Positions 27,312 to 37,359 of a DNA stretch of 64,000 nt are shown piece after piece. The stretch lies in the NCBI RefSeq assembly GCF_022835695.1, contig NZ_BQUV01000011.1:242558-306557 (forward strand). Direction: 5' to 3'. The stretch is from Bradyrhizobium sp. Ce-3. Lineage in GTDB: Bacteria; Pseudomonadota; Alphaproteobacteria; Rhizobiales; Xanthobacteraceae. Position 1 is the first letter of the stretch, and each line of letters begins with the position of its first letter. Made by a program: the position numbers and the translations under genes. The notes below the pieces were generated by a model. It was not told where the DNA came from and did no database searches. It saw nothing but the letters and a program-made list of their open reading frames with translations.

Positions 27312-28850
27312 ATGTTCCGCTCCTTCCTCACGGTCTCCACGGGAACGCTGGCCTCGCGACTGCTCGGATTCGTGCGCGATTCCGTGATCGCGGCGCTGCT
27401 CGGCGCGGGACCGGTGGCGGATGCCTTCCTGGCGGCATTTCAGCTTGTGAACGTGGTGCGGCGGCTGTTGTCCGAGGGCGGATTGAATGCCGCTTTGGTG
27501 CCGGCATGGCTCAAGGTTCGCGATAGCGAGGGTGAAGCGGCGGCGCGAGCGTTTGCCGGCCGCGTGCTCGGCACGGTCAGTGCCGCCGTGATCGCCGCCG
27601 CGCTGGTGATCGGCGCGCTGATGCCGCTGGTGATCGCGGCGATCGCGCCAGGCTTCGTCGGCCGCGACACGCTGCAATTCGCCGTCGACAATGCGCGGCT
27701 GATGCTGCCCTATCTCGCCTTCGCCGGCCCCGTCACCGTGATGATGGCGCTGCTCAACGCGCAGGGGCGCTTCGCGCTGACGGCGTTCTCGCCGCTGCTG
27801 TTCAACATCGCGCTGATATCGGTGATGGCCGTGCTGCTGGTCCGTCGGCAGGATCCGGTGCAGGCCGCGCTGGTGATGGCGGCCACGATCGGCGTCGCCG
27901 GCTTCCTGCAGCTGTCGATGCTGGCGCTGCGCGGCGCAAAACTCGCCGCGCCGCTCCGCGTCTCCTTCGACCCTGAGATGCGCGGCTTTCTCGGCCGCGC
28001 GGTTCCCGGCATGGTCGCGAGCAGCGCGCCGCAATGGCTCATGGTGGCAGGCGCGGTGATCGCATCGACCTCGCCGTCGGCGGTGTCCTGGCTCTATTTC
28101 GCTAACCGCCTGCTCGAGCTGCCGCTCGGCATCGTCGGCGTCGCGATGGGCACGGTGCTGATTCCGGAGATGACGCGCGCGGTGCGCAGCGGCGAGCCGG
28201 CCGCGATCGCGCATGCGGAATCGCGCGGCCTCGAGCTCGCGGTCGGACTCGCCTTGCCCGCAACGCTCGGGCTGATGGTGCTGAGCGGACCGATCGTGCG
28301 GATGCTGTTCGAGCATGGTGCATTCACCGCGGAGGATGCCGTGGCGACCGCGCAGGCCCTGATCTGGCTGACGCTGGCTCTGCCGGCGCATGTGCTGGTG
28401 AAGGCGCTGTCGCCGGCGTTCTTCGCCCGCGAGGACACGCTGACGCCATTACTCGCGACGCTGAAGGCCATCGTGGTGGCGATCGCGGCGGCCTTCCTGC
28501 TCGGCCATCTGTTCGGCGCGAGCGGAATTGCCGCAGGCATTGCGCTCGGCGCCTGGAGCAATGCGCTGGCGCTGATCCGCAAGGGTGCCACGACCTTCGG
28601 TTTTTCGATCGACGCCGCGGCGCGCCGCCGGCTGCCGCGTATCCTCGCCGCCGCGCTCGCGATGGGCGCGCTGCTCTGGCTCGCGGAGGGCGTCCTGCCG
28701 GCGGCGGGCAGCCACGGTTTCGTGCAGGCGGTGGCCCTTCTCGTACTGATCGCGGCCGGCATCGCGGGTTATGGGCTACTTTTGCAGGCTTTCGGCGTCA
28801 CCGGGTGGCGCGACGCGGTTAACGCCGTGAGGCAAAGACACCCCGCCTGA
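27312..28850 (+). CDS. murJ: Lipid II flippase MurJ
   Basis: 512 residues with about 14 hydrophobic segments, the MOP/MATE-like MviN/MurJ layout. The N-terminal TLASRLLGFVRDSVIAALLG and ADAFLAAFQLVNVVRRLLSE are the best-conserved family stretch and include the essential Arg of the cavity. VALIPEM-like wording appears as GTVLIPEMTRAV in the middle. MurJ flips lipid-linked peptidoglycan precursor across the inner membrane. The ATG at 27312 begins at the family N-terminus; the 93-base longer frame comes from the repeat. trpS follows 169 bases downstream. Confidence 0.93.
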   Translation: MFRSFLTVSTGTLASRLLGFVRDSVIAALLGAGPVADAFLAAFQLVNVVRRLLSEGGLNAALVPAWLKVRDSEGEAAARAFAGRVLGTVSAAVIAAALVIGALMPLVIAAIAPGFVGRDTLQFAVDNARLMLPYLAFAGPVTVMMALLNAQGRFALTAFSPLLFNIALISVMAVLLVRRQDPVQAALVMAATIGVAGFLQLSMLALRGAKLAAPLRVSFDPEMRGFLGRAVPGMVASSAPQWLMVAGAVIASTSPSAVSWLYFANRLLELPLGIVGVAMGTVLIPEMTRAVRSGEPAAIAHAESRGLELAVGLALPATLGLMVLSGPIVRMLFEHGAFTAEDAVATAQALIWLTLALPAHVLVKALSPAFFAREDTLTPLLATLKAIVVAIAAAFLLGHLFGASGIAAGIALGAWSNALALIRKGATTFGFSIDAAARRRLPRILAAALAMGALLWLAEGVLPAAGSHGFVQAVALLVLIAAGIAGYGLLLQAFGVTGWRDAVNAVRQRHPA

Positions 28851-28900
28851 CTTGCGCGCGCGGGGCTTAAGTGGCAAACGAGCGCGCCAGAGCCCTTTCC

Positions 28901-28987
28901 GTTCCGATGGAATCGGAACGGGGCTCCGGACTCTAGTTTTGACGTGTTTTCTTCACGCGAACCGGTGTCCACTTCGCTCGAAAACGC
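28901..28987. repeat. Palindromic intergenic repeat, GTTCCGATGGAATCGGAAC / GCGAACCGGTGTCC family
   Basis: The short palindrome GTTCCGAT/ATCGGAAC is followed by a second unit, GACGTGTTTTCTTCACGCG then AACCGGTGTCCACTTCGCTC. This is a common Bradyrhizobium/Rhodopseudomonas intergenic repeat. The GATGGAATC word is shared with the repeat at 40836. It lies between murJ and trpS. Confidence 0.7.
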
Positions 28988-29019
28988 TTCTGAAAGCGGC
29001 CATTTCCGGGAATTAGACC

Positions 29020-30072
29020 ATGGCGTTCGTTGAACGGGTTTTCTCAGGCGTCCAGCCGACGGGCAATCTGCACCTCGGCAATTACCTCGGCGCTATCGTC
29101 AACTTCGTGAAGATGCAGCAGACCCACAACTGCATCTATTGCGTCGTCGACATGCATGCGATCACGCAAGGCGTCGACGTCTGGGGCGGCCCGGCCGAGC
29201 TCGCGCGCAACACCCGCGAGGTCACCGCGGCCTTCATCGCCGCCGGCATCGATCCGAACAAGCATATCGTGTTCAACCAGAGCCAGGTTGCCGGCCATGC
29301 CGAGCTGACCTGGATCTTCAACTGCGTGGCCCGTGTCGGCTGGCTCAGCCGGATGACCCAGTTCAAGGAGAAGGCGGGCAAGGACCGCGAGAACGCGTCG
29401 GTCGGCCTCTACGACTATCCGGTGCTGATGGCGGCCGACATTCTTCTCTATCGCGCGACCCATGTGCCGGTCGGCGAGGACCAGAAGCAGCATCTCGAGC
29501 TGTCCCGCGACATCGCGCAGAAGTTCAACAACGACTTCGGCGATTCGATCCGCGGCCACGGCTTCAACGAAGGCCTCTACTTTCCGCAGCCGGAGCCGTT
29601 CATCACGGGCCCCGCGACGCGGGTGATGAGCCTGCGCGACGGCACCAAGAAGATGTCGAAGTCGGATGCGTCGGACAATTCGCGCATCAACCTCACCGAC
29701 GACGCCGAGACCATCGCGCAGAAGATCCGCAAGGCGAAGACCGATCCGGAACCGCTGCCGTCGGAGGAAAAGGGCCTGGAGACCCGTCCCGAGGCCGACA
29801 ATCTGGTCGGCATCTACGCGGCGCTCGCCGACATCTCCAAGCAGGAGGTGCTCAACCAGTTCGGCGGCGGGCAGTTCTCCAGCTTCAAGAACGCGCTGGT
29901 CGAGCTTTGCGTCGCGAAACTGGCACCGATCGCCGGCGAGATGAAGCGGCTGGTCGCCGATCCCGGCCATGTCGATGCGATCCTGGCCGACGGCGCCAAC
30001 CGCGCACGGATCATCGCCGACGAGACCATGCGGATGACCAAGGACATCGTGGGCTTCATCCGCCCGCGCTAG
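29020..30072 (+). CDS. trpS: Tryptophanyl-tRNA synthetase
   Basis: 350 residues, the normal size for bacterial TrpRS, a class I aminoacyl-tRNA synthetase that charges tRNA-Trp with tryptophan. The HIGH-type motif is [10 protein letters not shown] (residues 15-24) and the KMSKS loop is intact in [29 protein letters not shown]-like wording ([12 protein letters not shown]) and [17 protein letters not shown] are also characteristic. It follows murJ after a repeat and is followed closely by small genes. Confidence 0.96.
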   Translation: MAFVERVFSGVQPTGNLHLGNYLGAIVNFVKMQQTHNCIYCVVDMHAITQGVDVWGGPAELARNTREVTAAFIAAGIDPNKHIVFNQSQVAGHAELTWIFNCVARVGWLSRMTQFKEKAGKDRENASVGLYDYPVLMAADILLYRATHVPVGEDQKQHLELSRDIAQKFNNDFGDSIRGHGFNEGLYFPQPEPFITGPATRVMSLRDGTKKMSKSDASDNSRINLTDDAETIAQKIRKAKTDPEPLPSEEKGLETRPEADNLVGIYAALADISKQEVLNQFGGGQFSSFKNALVELCVAKLAPIAGEMKRLVADPGHVDAILADGANRARIIADETMRMTKDIVGFIRPR

Positions 30073-30084
30073 GGACGGCGTCTC

Positions 30085-30480
30085 ATGCGGGCGCCGGACT
30101 TCGACAGGGATGGATGGTGCCTCGATGATGGCGAGGAGAGGCATCGCGCCGCTCCGGCGACGTTTCATATCCCGGATCGGGCGGCGCGGTCCTTTCTCCA
30201 GCCCGGCGATCTCGCCAAGCTGATCTTCATGATTGACGTCGAGGATGACGACGCCGTCGCCGTCGAGCGAATGTGGGTGATCGTCCGTGAACGCATTCCG
30301 GGCGGCTACATCGGCATCCTGGACAATGAGCCCCACTCGATCGCGGAAAACGATCAGCTTTGGAGCGGAACCGAATTGCCGTTCGAATACCGGCACATCA
30401 TCGCGGTCGAGAAGAGCGATGAGAAAAGCATCGCACTTGCGAAGGCGCCCGTCCCCATTCCCTGGGATCGTTCAAGCTAG
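30085..30480 (+). CDS. DUF2314-like small protein
   Basis: 131 residues. The core FLQPGDLAKLIFMIDV, then VERMWVIVRERIPGGYIGIL, DNEP and a final HIIAV fits the DUF2314/DUF2185 type of small beta-rich domain, some members of which are immunity proteins. The function is not known. It starts 12 bases after trpS stops, so it is probably co-transcribed. The family match is from memory of conserved wording and is not certain. Confidence 0.7.
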   Translation: MRAPDFDRDGWCLDDGEERHRAAPATFHIPDRAARSFLQPGDLAKLIFMIDVEDDDAVAVERMWVIVRERIPGGYIGILDNEPHSIAENDQLWSGTELPFEYRHIIAVEKSDEKSIALAKAPVPIPWDRSS

Positions 30481-30566
30481 CATGCGCCCCGGCCTGTCGA
30501 CGCCGCTTGAAGGAAACAGCCGCGCCGTGGCACCATGGGTTGGTTTGGTTCAGCACCGGGACATGC

Positions 30567-31061
30567 ATGACCGCCCAGCGACGCAGCTACGAGCAAGGTC
30601 ACAAGCCGAAATGCCTCGTCATCGTTGACGACACCGCGGAATGGGACCGCGCGGTCTATTACGCCAGCCGCTGGGCGATCCGGGTCGGCGGCGGCGTCCT
30701 GATGCTGCGGGTGATCGAGACGGAGGACCAGAACCAGCAATGGCTCGGGGTCGCCGACATCATGCGCGCGGAGGCCGAGGAAGCCGCCAATGAGGCGCTC
30801 GACCGCGCCGCCGGCCGCGCCAACGGGATTGCCGCCATCACCCCGGAACGGGTGATTCGCGAGGGCGACCCGACCGAGCAGATCCTCGACGTGATCGACA
30901 AGGACGTCGATATCGCCATGCTGGTGCTGGCTGCCAATCCGGGCGCCGAGGGCCCCGGGCCGATCATCACAACCATGGCCAAGACCATGGGCGCGTTCCC
31001 GATCCCGGTGACCATCGTGCCGGGCGGCCTGACCGACGCCGAGATCGACGCGCTGTCGTAA
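30567..31061 (+). CDS. Universal stress protein family (UspA domain)
   Basis: 164 residues with a single Usp domain: the start strand KPKCLVIVDDTAEWDRAVYY, a central VIREGDPTEQILDVIDK, and a degenerate nucleotide-loop region ANPGAEGPGPIITTMAK, where ATP-binding Usps have GxxG...GS. The weak G-rich loop suggests the non-ATP-binding type. The ATG at 30567 lies within GCATGACCGC; the frame from 30507 adds 20 unlikely residues. It sits between the DUF2314-like gene and nfu, same strand. Confidence 0.85.
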   Translation: MTAQRRSYEQGHKPKCLVIVDDTAEWDRAVYYASRWAIRVGGGVLMLRVIETEDQNQQWLGVADIMRAEAEEAANEALDRAAGRANGIAAITPERVIREGDPTEQILDVIDKDVDIAMLVLAANPGAEGPGPIITTMAKTMGAFPIPVTIVPGGLTDAEIDALS

Positions 31062-31205
31062 GCCTTATTGGCCCCGAAACCGGCTCCAGAGCATGGATGC
31101 AGGCCTGGAACCGCTGTTTTGCGGCTTGATCGCGGGCTTTTTAGTTGCCATTTGATGGGGGAACCCAACGCGCCGGCCTTGAACCGGCGACGCCGGAGAC
31201 AGCAA

Positions 31206-31775
31206 ATGTTCATTCAGACCGAAGCTACACCGAATCCCGCCACCCTGAAATTCATCCCGGGCCGCCTGGTGCTCGACACCGGCACCATGGAATTCTCCTC
31301 GGCCGAATCCGCCGCGCGCTCGCCGCTCGCCGAACGGCTGTTCGCCGTGTCCGGCGTCACCGGCGTGTTCTACGGCGCCGATTTCATCACCGTGACCAAG
31401 GCGGACGGCGACTGGCAGCACCTCAAGCCCGCGATCCTCGGCGCGATCATGGAGCACTACATGTCCGGCGCGCCGCTGCTCGCCGACGGCACCGCAGGCA
31501 GCGATGATGCGCGCGACGAGGAAGACGAGTTCTTCGACGAGGCCGATGCCGAGACGGTCGAGCAGATCAAGGATCTGATCGAGACCCGGGTGCGCCCGGC
31601 GGTTGCCAATGACGGCGGCGACATCACCTTCCGCGGCTTCAAGGACGGCATCGTCTATCTCAACATGAAGGGCTCCTGCGCCGGCTGCCCGTCATCGACC
31701 GCCACCTTGCAACACGGCATCCAGAACCTGCTCCGGCACTTCGTGCCCGACGTGCAAGAAGTCCGGCCGATGTGA
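31206..31775 (+). CDS. NifU/Nfu-type iron-sulfur cluster carrier protein
   Basis: 189 residues: an N-terminal Nfu_N domain (MFIQTEATPNPATLKFIPGR) followed by a NifU C-terminal domain with the cluster-binding C158-x-x-C161 in MKGSCAGCPSSTATLQHG. This two-domain form is the alphaproteobacterial/mitochondrial NFU1 type. It accepts a [4Fe-4S] cluster and delivers it to apo-targets. The ATG at 31206 is the family N-terminus; the longer frame is upstream leader. It is upstream of tsaB, 88 bases apart. Confidence 0.93.
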   Translation: MFIQTEATPNPATLKFIPGRLVLDTGTMEFSSAESAARSPLAERLFAVSGVTGVFYGADFITVTKADGDWQHLKPAILGAIMEHYMSGAPLLADGTAGSDDARDEEDEFFDEADAETVEQIKDLIETRVRPAVANDGGDITFRGFKDGIVYLNMKGSCAGCPSSTATLQHGIQNLLRHFVPDVQEVRPM

Positions 31776-31782
31776 TGGAGCG

Positions 31783-31858
31783 GCGAATGGCGCGTGGCGG
31801 ATGGCAAGTCGCGTTTTCCCGTAATTGCCAATTCGCCATTCCCTATTCGCTATTCGCC
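31783..31858. repeat. Degenerate repeat with GCGAATGGCG / ATTCGCCATT / TATTCGC units
   Basis: GGCGAATGGCG on the left and AATTCGCCATTCCCTATTCG plus CTATTCGCC on the right are imperfect inverted copies. This resembles an intergenic repeat I know from rhizobial genomes. It fills the gap between nfu and tsaB. Confidence 0.5.
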
Positions 31859-31863
31859 CTCCC

Positions 31864-32559
31864 ATGATCATTCTCGCGATCGATACGGCGCTCGACGCCT
31901 GCTCCGCGGCGGTGCTCGACACCGACACCGGCAAGACGCTTGCGATCGAATCGCAGGCGATGCAGCGCGGCCATGCCGAGGCGCTGATGCCGCTGATCGG
32001 ACGCGTGATGAGGGCGAGCGGCATCGGCTTTGCCGCGCTTGACCGCATCGCAGTCACCACCGGCCCCGGCAGTTTCACCGGGCTCCGCGTCGGCCTTTCG
32101 GCGGCGCGCGGCATCGCGCTATCCGCATCGAAGCCGGTCGTCGGCCTGTCCACGCTCGCCGCCTACGCCGCGCCGGTGGTTGCCGAGAATGGCCAGACTG
32201 CCATCCTGTCGGCGATCGATGCACGCCACGATCATGTCTATTTCCAGCTGGTCGGCGGCGACGGCAGTCCCGTCATCAAGCCAAAAGTGGCGCCGATCGA
32301 AGAAGCGCTCGCGGCCTCTCAACACGGCGCGCTGCATCTGGTCGGCAACGCCGCAAACATCCTGGCCGAGCGCTGGCCCGCCGACGCCGCGCCGCCGGTG
32401 AAGGTCGACCGGCAGCCCGCGCCCGACATCATCTGGGTCGCCTGGGTCGGCGCCGCCGTCGATCCCGAAACCGCGCCGCCGCGTCCATTTTATCTGCGCG
32501 CGCCCGACGCAAAGCCGCCGAAGGATCGGCTCGAAATCAGCGCGCCGCCGTCGACATGA
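31864..32559 (+). CDS. tsaB: tRNA threonylcarbamoyladenosine biosynthesis protein TsaB
   Basis: 231 residues of the ASKHA-fold TsaB family. Motifs: MIILAIDTALDACSAAVLDT at the start, RIAVTTGPGSFTGLRVGLSA, and GLSTLAAYA. TsaB partners TsaD and TsaE in making t6A at position 37 of ANN-decoding tRNAs. The ATG at 31864 is the family start. It overlaps rimI by 4 bases (ATGA), a translationally coupled pair seen in many bacteria. Confidence 0.94.
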   Translation: MIILAIDTALDACSAAVLDTDTGKTLAIESQAMQRGHAEALMPLIGRVMRASGIGFAALDRIAVTTGPGSFTGLRVGLSAARGIALSASKPVVGLSTLAAYAAPVVAENGQTAILSAIDARHDHVYFQLVGGDGSPVIKPKVAPIEEALAASQHGALHLVGNAANILAERWPADAAPPVKVDRQPAPDIIWVAWVGAAVDPETAPPRPFYLRAPDAKPPKDRLEISAPPST

Positions 32560-33041
32560 CCCGTTGGCTGTCACGATGGTGGAGCGGCGGTCCGCCCGCG
32601 GTCGAGCCCGCATCGGTGCGCGACGCGGCGCGGCTCGCGCAATTGCACGGCGCGTCGTTTCACCGCGGCTGGGGCGAAGGCGAGTTCGAGACGATGCTGA
32701 CCGAGCGCAACACGCTGGTGCACCGGCTGCGGCAGGGTCGCAGGGTGATCGGCTTTGCGGTGTCGCGGATGGCGGCGGATGAAGCCGAAATCCTGTCGAT
32801 CGCGATCGATTCCAATCAGCGCGGGCGCGGCCTGTCGCGCGACCTGCTGCTGACCCATCTCGGCCATCTTGCCGGCCGCGGCATCCGCACCATCTTCCTC
32901 GAGGTGGAAGAGAACAATGCGCCGGCGCGGCGGCTTTATGAAAGGGCCGGGTTCGGCGTGATCGGCCGCCGCGAACGTTATTACAAGCAGCCCGGTGGGG
33001 AACATTTGAACGCGCTTCTGATGCGGCGCGACTTGTCGTAA
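32556..33041 (+). CDS. rimI: Ribosomal protein S18 alanine N-acetyltransferase
   Basis: 161 residues, GNAT fold. Segments: ARLAQLHGASFHRGWGEGEF, then AEILSIAIDSNQRGRGLSRD with the acetyl-CoA loop QRGRGLS, and FLEVEENNAPARRLYERAGF. RimI acetylates the N-terminal Ala of ribosomal protein S18. The assignment rests on the overlap with tsaB as much as on sequence, since GNATs are hard to tell apart. Confidence 0.88.
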   Translation: MTRWLSRWWSGGPPAVEPASVRDAARLAQLHGASFHRGWGEGEFETMLTERNTLVHRLRQGRRVIGFAVSRMAADEAEILSIAIDSNQRGRGLSRDLLLTHLGHLAGRGIRTIFLEVEENNAPARRLYERAGFGVIGRRERYYKQPGGEHLNALLMRRDLS

Positions 33042-33109
33042 CATCGCCGCGATGGCAGAACAGCGCCCTGCTCCGCCAACCAAGGTTTGAAGAATACGGC
33101 CTGAGACCC

Positions 33110-33562
33110 ATGACCACGGTGAAAATCCCGCCTGCGCATAAGAATACCGGCATCGAGGCGCGCTGCGCCGCGACGGGCATGCGCATGACCGAACAGCGCC
33201 GCGTGATCGCGCGGGTGCTGGCGGAGGCCATGGATCATCCGGATGTCGAGGAGCTCTACCGCCGCTGCGTCGCAGTCGACGACAAGATCTCGATCTCGAC
33301 GGTCTATCGCACCGTCAAGCTGTTCGAGGATGCCGGGATCATCGAACGTCACGACTTCCGCGAAGGCCGCGCGCGCTACGAGCAGATGCCCGAGAGCCAT
33401 CACGACCACCTGATCAATCTGCGCGACGGCAAGGTGATCGAGTTCACCTCCGAGGAGATCGAGAAGCTGCAGGCCGAGATCGCGCGCAAGCTCGGCTACA
33501 AGCTGGTCGATCACCGGCTCGAGCTCTATTGCGTCCCGCTCGACGAAGACAGCAAGTCGTAG
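33110..33562 (+). CDS. fur: Fur family metal-responsive regulator (Fur/Mur)
   Basis: 150 residues. The N-terminal winged helix includes MRMTEQRRVIARVLAEAMDH and the recognition helix ISISTVYRTVKLFEDAGIIE; the dimerisation domain has the metal-site H97-H98-D99-H100 motif followed by LINLRDGKVIEF, where many Fur proteins have a CxxC pair that is absent here. In Bradyrhizobium the orthologue responds to manganese or iron and represses irr, among others; irr lies at 61230 in this window. It sits between rimI and a HAD gene, same strand. Fur versus Mur cannot be separated by sequence alone. Confidence 0.92.
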   Translation: MTTVKIPPAHKNTGIEARCAATGMRMTEQRRVIARVLAEAMDHPDVEELYRRCVAVDDKISISTVYRTVKLFEDAGIIERHDFREGRARYEQMPESHHDHLINLRDGKVIEFTSEEIEKLQAEIARKLGYKLVDHRLELYCVPLDEDSKS

Positions 33563-33584
33563 GCGTGCAACGCAGCGCCGAACC

Positions 33585-34283
33585 ATGAGCTTCGATCTCG
33601 TCATCTTCGATTGCGACGGTGTGCTGGTTGACAGCGAGGTGATCTCCTGTCGCGCGCATGCGGACACGCTGACCCGGCACGGCTTTCCGATCACGCCCGA
33701 CGGTGTGCTGAAGCGCTTCCTCGGCGTGTCGGACCGCGAGGCGCGGCGCATCGTCGAGAGCGAGATCGGCCGCGCGCTGCCCGAGACTTTCGAGGCCGAG
33801 GTCAAGCACGCGACGCTCAGTTTCTATGCCGACGATCTCAACGCGATCGCCCATGTCGGCGCGGCGATATCAGCGCTTGGCTTGCCGAAATGCGTGGCCT
33901 CCAGCGGCACGCCGGAGAAGATCCATCACGGCCTGACCTGCGCCGGGCTCTACGACCAGCTGGCGCCGCATATTTTCTCCGCGACGCAGGTCCAGCGCGG
34001 CAAGCCGGCGCCCGATCTGTTCCTGTTCGCGGCCGGACAGATGGGCGCGAACCCTTCGCGCTGCGTCGTGATCGAGGACAGCGTGGCCGGCGTCACCGGC
34101 GGGTGCGCCGCCGGAATGACCGTGCTCGGGTTTTACGGCGGCGGCCACTGCACCGCGGAACACGAGGGCATGCTGCGGCAGGCCGGCGCGGCCGTAACCT
34201 TCGCCGATATGCGCCAATTGCCCGATTTGATCGCCCAGGCCGGCCAAAAACACCGGTCGATCGCTGGATTTTCCGCGATTTAA
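33585..34283 (+). CDS. HAD family phosphatase (beta-phosphoglucomutase/GPH-like)
   Basis: 232 residues. HAD motif I is FDCDGVLVDSEV with nucleophile Asp and acid/base Asp; motif II is in CVASSGTPEKIHHGL; the Lys of motif III is in RGKPAPDLFLFAA; motif IV is VIEDSVAGVTGGCAAGMTVL. The helical cap between residues ~15 and 80 puts it in subfamily IA. The substrate is a small phosphate ester, not identifiable here. It starts 22 bases after fur. Confidence 0.9.
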   Translation: MSFDLVIFDCDGVLVDSEVISCRAHADTLTRHGFPITPDGVLKRFLGVSDREARRIVESEIGRALPETFEAEVKHATLSFYADDLNAIAHVGAAISALGLPKCVASSGTPEKIHHGLTCAGLYDQLAPHIFSATQVQRGKPAPDLFLFAAGQMGANPSRCVVIEDSVAGVTGGCAAGMTVLGFYGGGHCTAEHEGMLRQAGAAVTFADMRQLPDLIAQAGQKHRSIAGFSAI

Positions 34284-34298
34284 GCTATATTTGAACCC

Positions 34299-34320
34299 CG
34301 GCGCCCCGATGGCGCCGTTT
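34299..34320 (+). terminator. Possible terminator between the HAD gene and miaB
   Basis: Stem CGGCGCC/GGCGCCG, 7 bp, loop CCGAT, followed by TTTCCATTT. It lies 15 bases after the HAD stop and 22 bases before miaB. The T-run is weak, so read-through into miaB is possible. Confidence 0.5.
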
Positions 34321-34342
34321 CCATTTCCGCATTCAGGGTTCC

Positions 34343-35731
<1,389 letters not shown>

Positions 35732-35736
35732 AATCC

Positions 35737-36792
35737 TTGCCCAAAAGCGCATCGGATTCGTCTTCGCTCGCTCCCAGCCGCAAACCCGACCGCGACATGC
35801 AAATGCCACCTGAGACTCAGGTCGTCATCGATTTCGACGACAACCGTGCCGCATCCGCGCTGGTCGGCCCCTACGGACAGAACTTGGCGCTGATCGAGCG
35901 GCGGCTCGGTGTCGTGGTCGATTCCCGCGGCAACCACGTCAGCATCGCAGGCTCCCGTGACGGCTGCGACGCGGCGCGGCGGGTGCTCGAGACACTCTAT
36001 GCCCAGGCCGTCGCCGGACATGATCTCGACCAGGGCGAAGTCGAGGGCGCGATCCGCGCCGTGCTCGCGCAGGGCTCGCTGTTCGAATTCGACAACAAGA
36101 CCGCCAAGTCGACCTTTGAAACCATCAATCTGCGCAAACGTCCGGTGCGCGCCCGCACCGCGGCGCAGGATTCCTATATCCGCGCGCTGAAGCGGCATGA
36201 ATTGGTGTTCGGCATCGGCCCGGCCGGCACCGGCAAGACCTGGCTCGCGGTCGCGCACGCGGCACAGCTGTTCGAGCGCAAGGAGGTCGACAAGATCATC
36301 CTGACGCGGCCCGCGGTCGAGGCCGGCGAGCGGCTCGGCTTCCTGCCCGGCGATCTCAAGGAGAAGGTCGATCCGTATCTGCGCCCGATCTATGATGCGC
36401 TGTACGATCTGATGGATGCCCGCGTCGTCGAGCGCGCGCTGCAGGGCAACGAGATCGAGATCGCGCCGCTCGCCTTCATGCGCGGCCGCACCCTGACCAA
36501 TGCCGCCATCATCCTCGACGAGGCGCAGAACACCACGACGATGCAGATGAAGATGTTCCTGACGCGTCTCGGCGAGAACAGCCGGATGATCGTCACCGGC
36601 GACCCGTCGCAGGTCGACCTGCCGCACGGCCAGGCCTCGGGGCTCACCGAAGCCGTGAAGCTGCTCGACGGCGTCGAGGGCATCGCACAGGTGCATTTCA
36701 AGGCCGAGGACGTCATTCGCCATGAATTGGTGGCGCGCATCGTGGCCGCCTATGAGGGATTGCCGCAAAAGCCGGCAAACGCCAGATCTTGA
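35737..36792 (+). CDS. phoH: PhoH family ATPase
   Basis: 351 residues. An N-terminal RNA-binding-like region (DNRAASALVGPYGQNLALIE) is followed by the ATPase core: Walker A GPAGTGKTWLAVAHA near residue 162, Walker B IILDEAQNTTTMQM, and MIVTGDPSQVDLPHGQASGL. PhoH proteins are cytoplasmic ATPases linked by gene neighbourhood to YbeY and RNA metabolism. The start appears to be TTG at 35737, five bases after miaB ends, with GGAG upstream; the first ATG is 60 bases further in. Confidence 0.9.
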   Translation: MPKSASDSSSLAPSRKPDRDMQMPPETQVVIDFDDNRAASALVGPYGQNLALIERRLGVVVDSRGNHVSIAGSRDGCDAARRVLETLYAQAVAGHDLDQGEVEGAIRAVLAQGSLFEFDNKTAKSTFETINLRKRPVRARTAAQDSYIRALKRHELVFGIGPAGTGKTWLAVAHAAQLFERKEVDKIILTRPAVEAGERLGFLPGDLKEKVDPYLRPIYDALYDLMDARVVERALQGNEIEIAPLAFMRGRTLTNAAIILDEAQNTTTMQMKMFLTRLGENSRMIVTGDPSQVDLPHGQASGLTEAVKLLDGVEGIAQVHFKAEDVIRHELVARIVAAYEGLPQKPANARS

Positions 36793-37358
36793 GACCAATA
36801 GCTTCGGCCGCGGGCCCGCGCGATGCGAGTTCCGGCCCTAACGCAGATTTTGAAACGAAGGTGTCCGCTTTTCCTGCAACCGAGGTTCTCGTCACCGCCG
36901 ACTGCTGGCAGGCCGAGCCCAACGCCGACGCGGTGATTCATCGCGCGATCGAGGCTGCCGCGGAGATCGCCGATGCCGATGTCGCCGACGCCGAACTTGC
37001 GGTGATGCTGACCGACGATTCCGGCATTCGCACCCTCAACGCCAACTGGCGCAGCATCGACAAGCCGACCAACGTGCTGTCGTTTCCGGCGCTGCAGCCG
37101 GAAGGCGGCGGCGGACCCGATGATGCCCCGCGCATGCTCGGCGATATCGCGATCGCCTATCAGACGACGCGGCGGGAAGCGGATGAAGAGCAGAAACCGT
37201 TCGACCATCATTTGAGCCATCTCGCGGTGCACGGCTTCCTGCACCTGATCGGTTACGATCACGAGAACGACGACGATGCCGAGGACATGGAGGCGCTCGA
37301 GCGCGAGATCCTCTCCGCCCTCGGCATTCCCGACCCCTATGCGGATCGGACCGCCTGA
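36789..37358 (+). CDS. ybeY: Endoribonuclease YbeY
   Basis: 189 residues. The zinc-binding signature H-x3-H-x5-H is intact in HLAVHGFLHLIGYDHENDDD, and TNVLSFPALQPEGG precedes it. YbeY acts in 16S rRNA 3' maturation and ribosome quality control. The frame opens with a TTG at 36789 that overlaps the phoH stop (TTGA). A GTG at 36861 would give a protein nearer the usual ~160 residues, so the true start is uncertain. Confidence 0.92.
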   Translation: MRPIASAAGPRDASSGPNADFETKVSAFPATEVLVTADCWQAEPNADAVIHRAIEAAAEIADADVADAELAVMLTDDSGIRTLNANWRSIDKPTNVLSFPALQPEGGGGPDDAPRMLGDIAIAYQTTRREADEEQKPFDHHLSHLAVHGFLHLIGYDHENDDDAEDMEALEREILSALGIPDPYADRTA

Positions 37359-37359
37359 C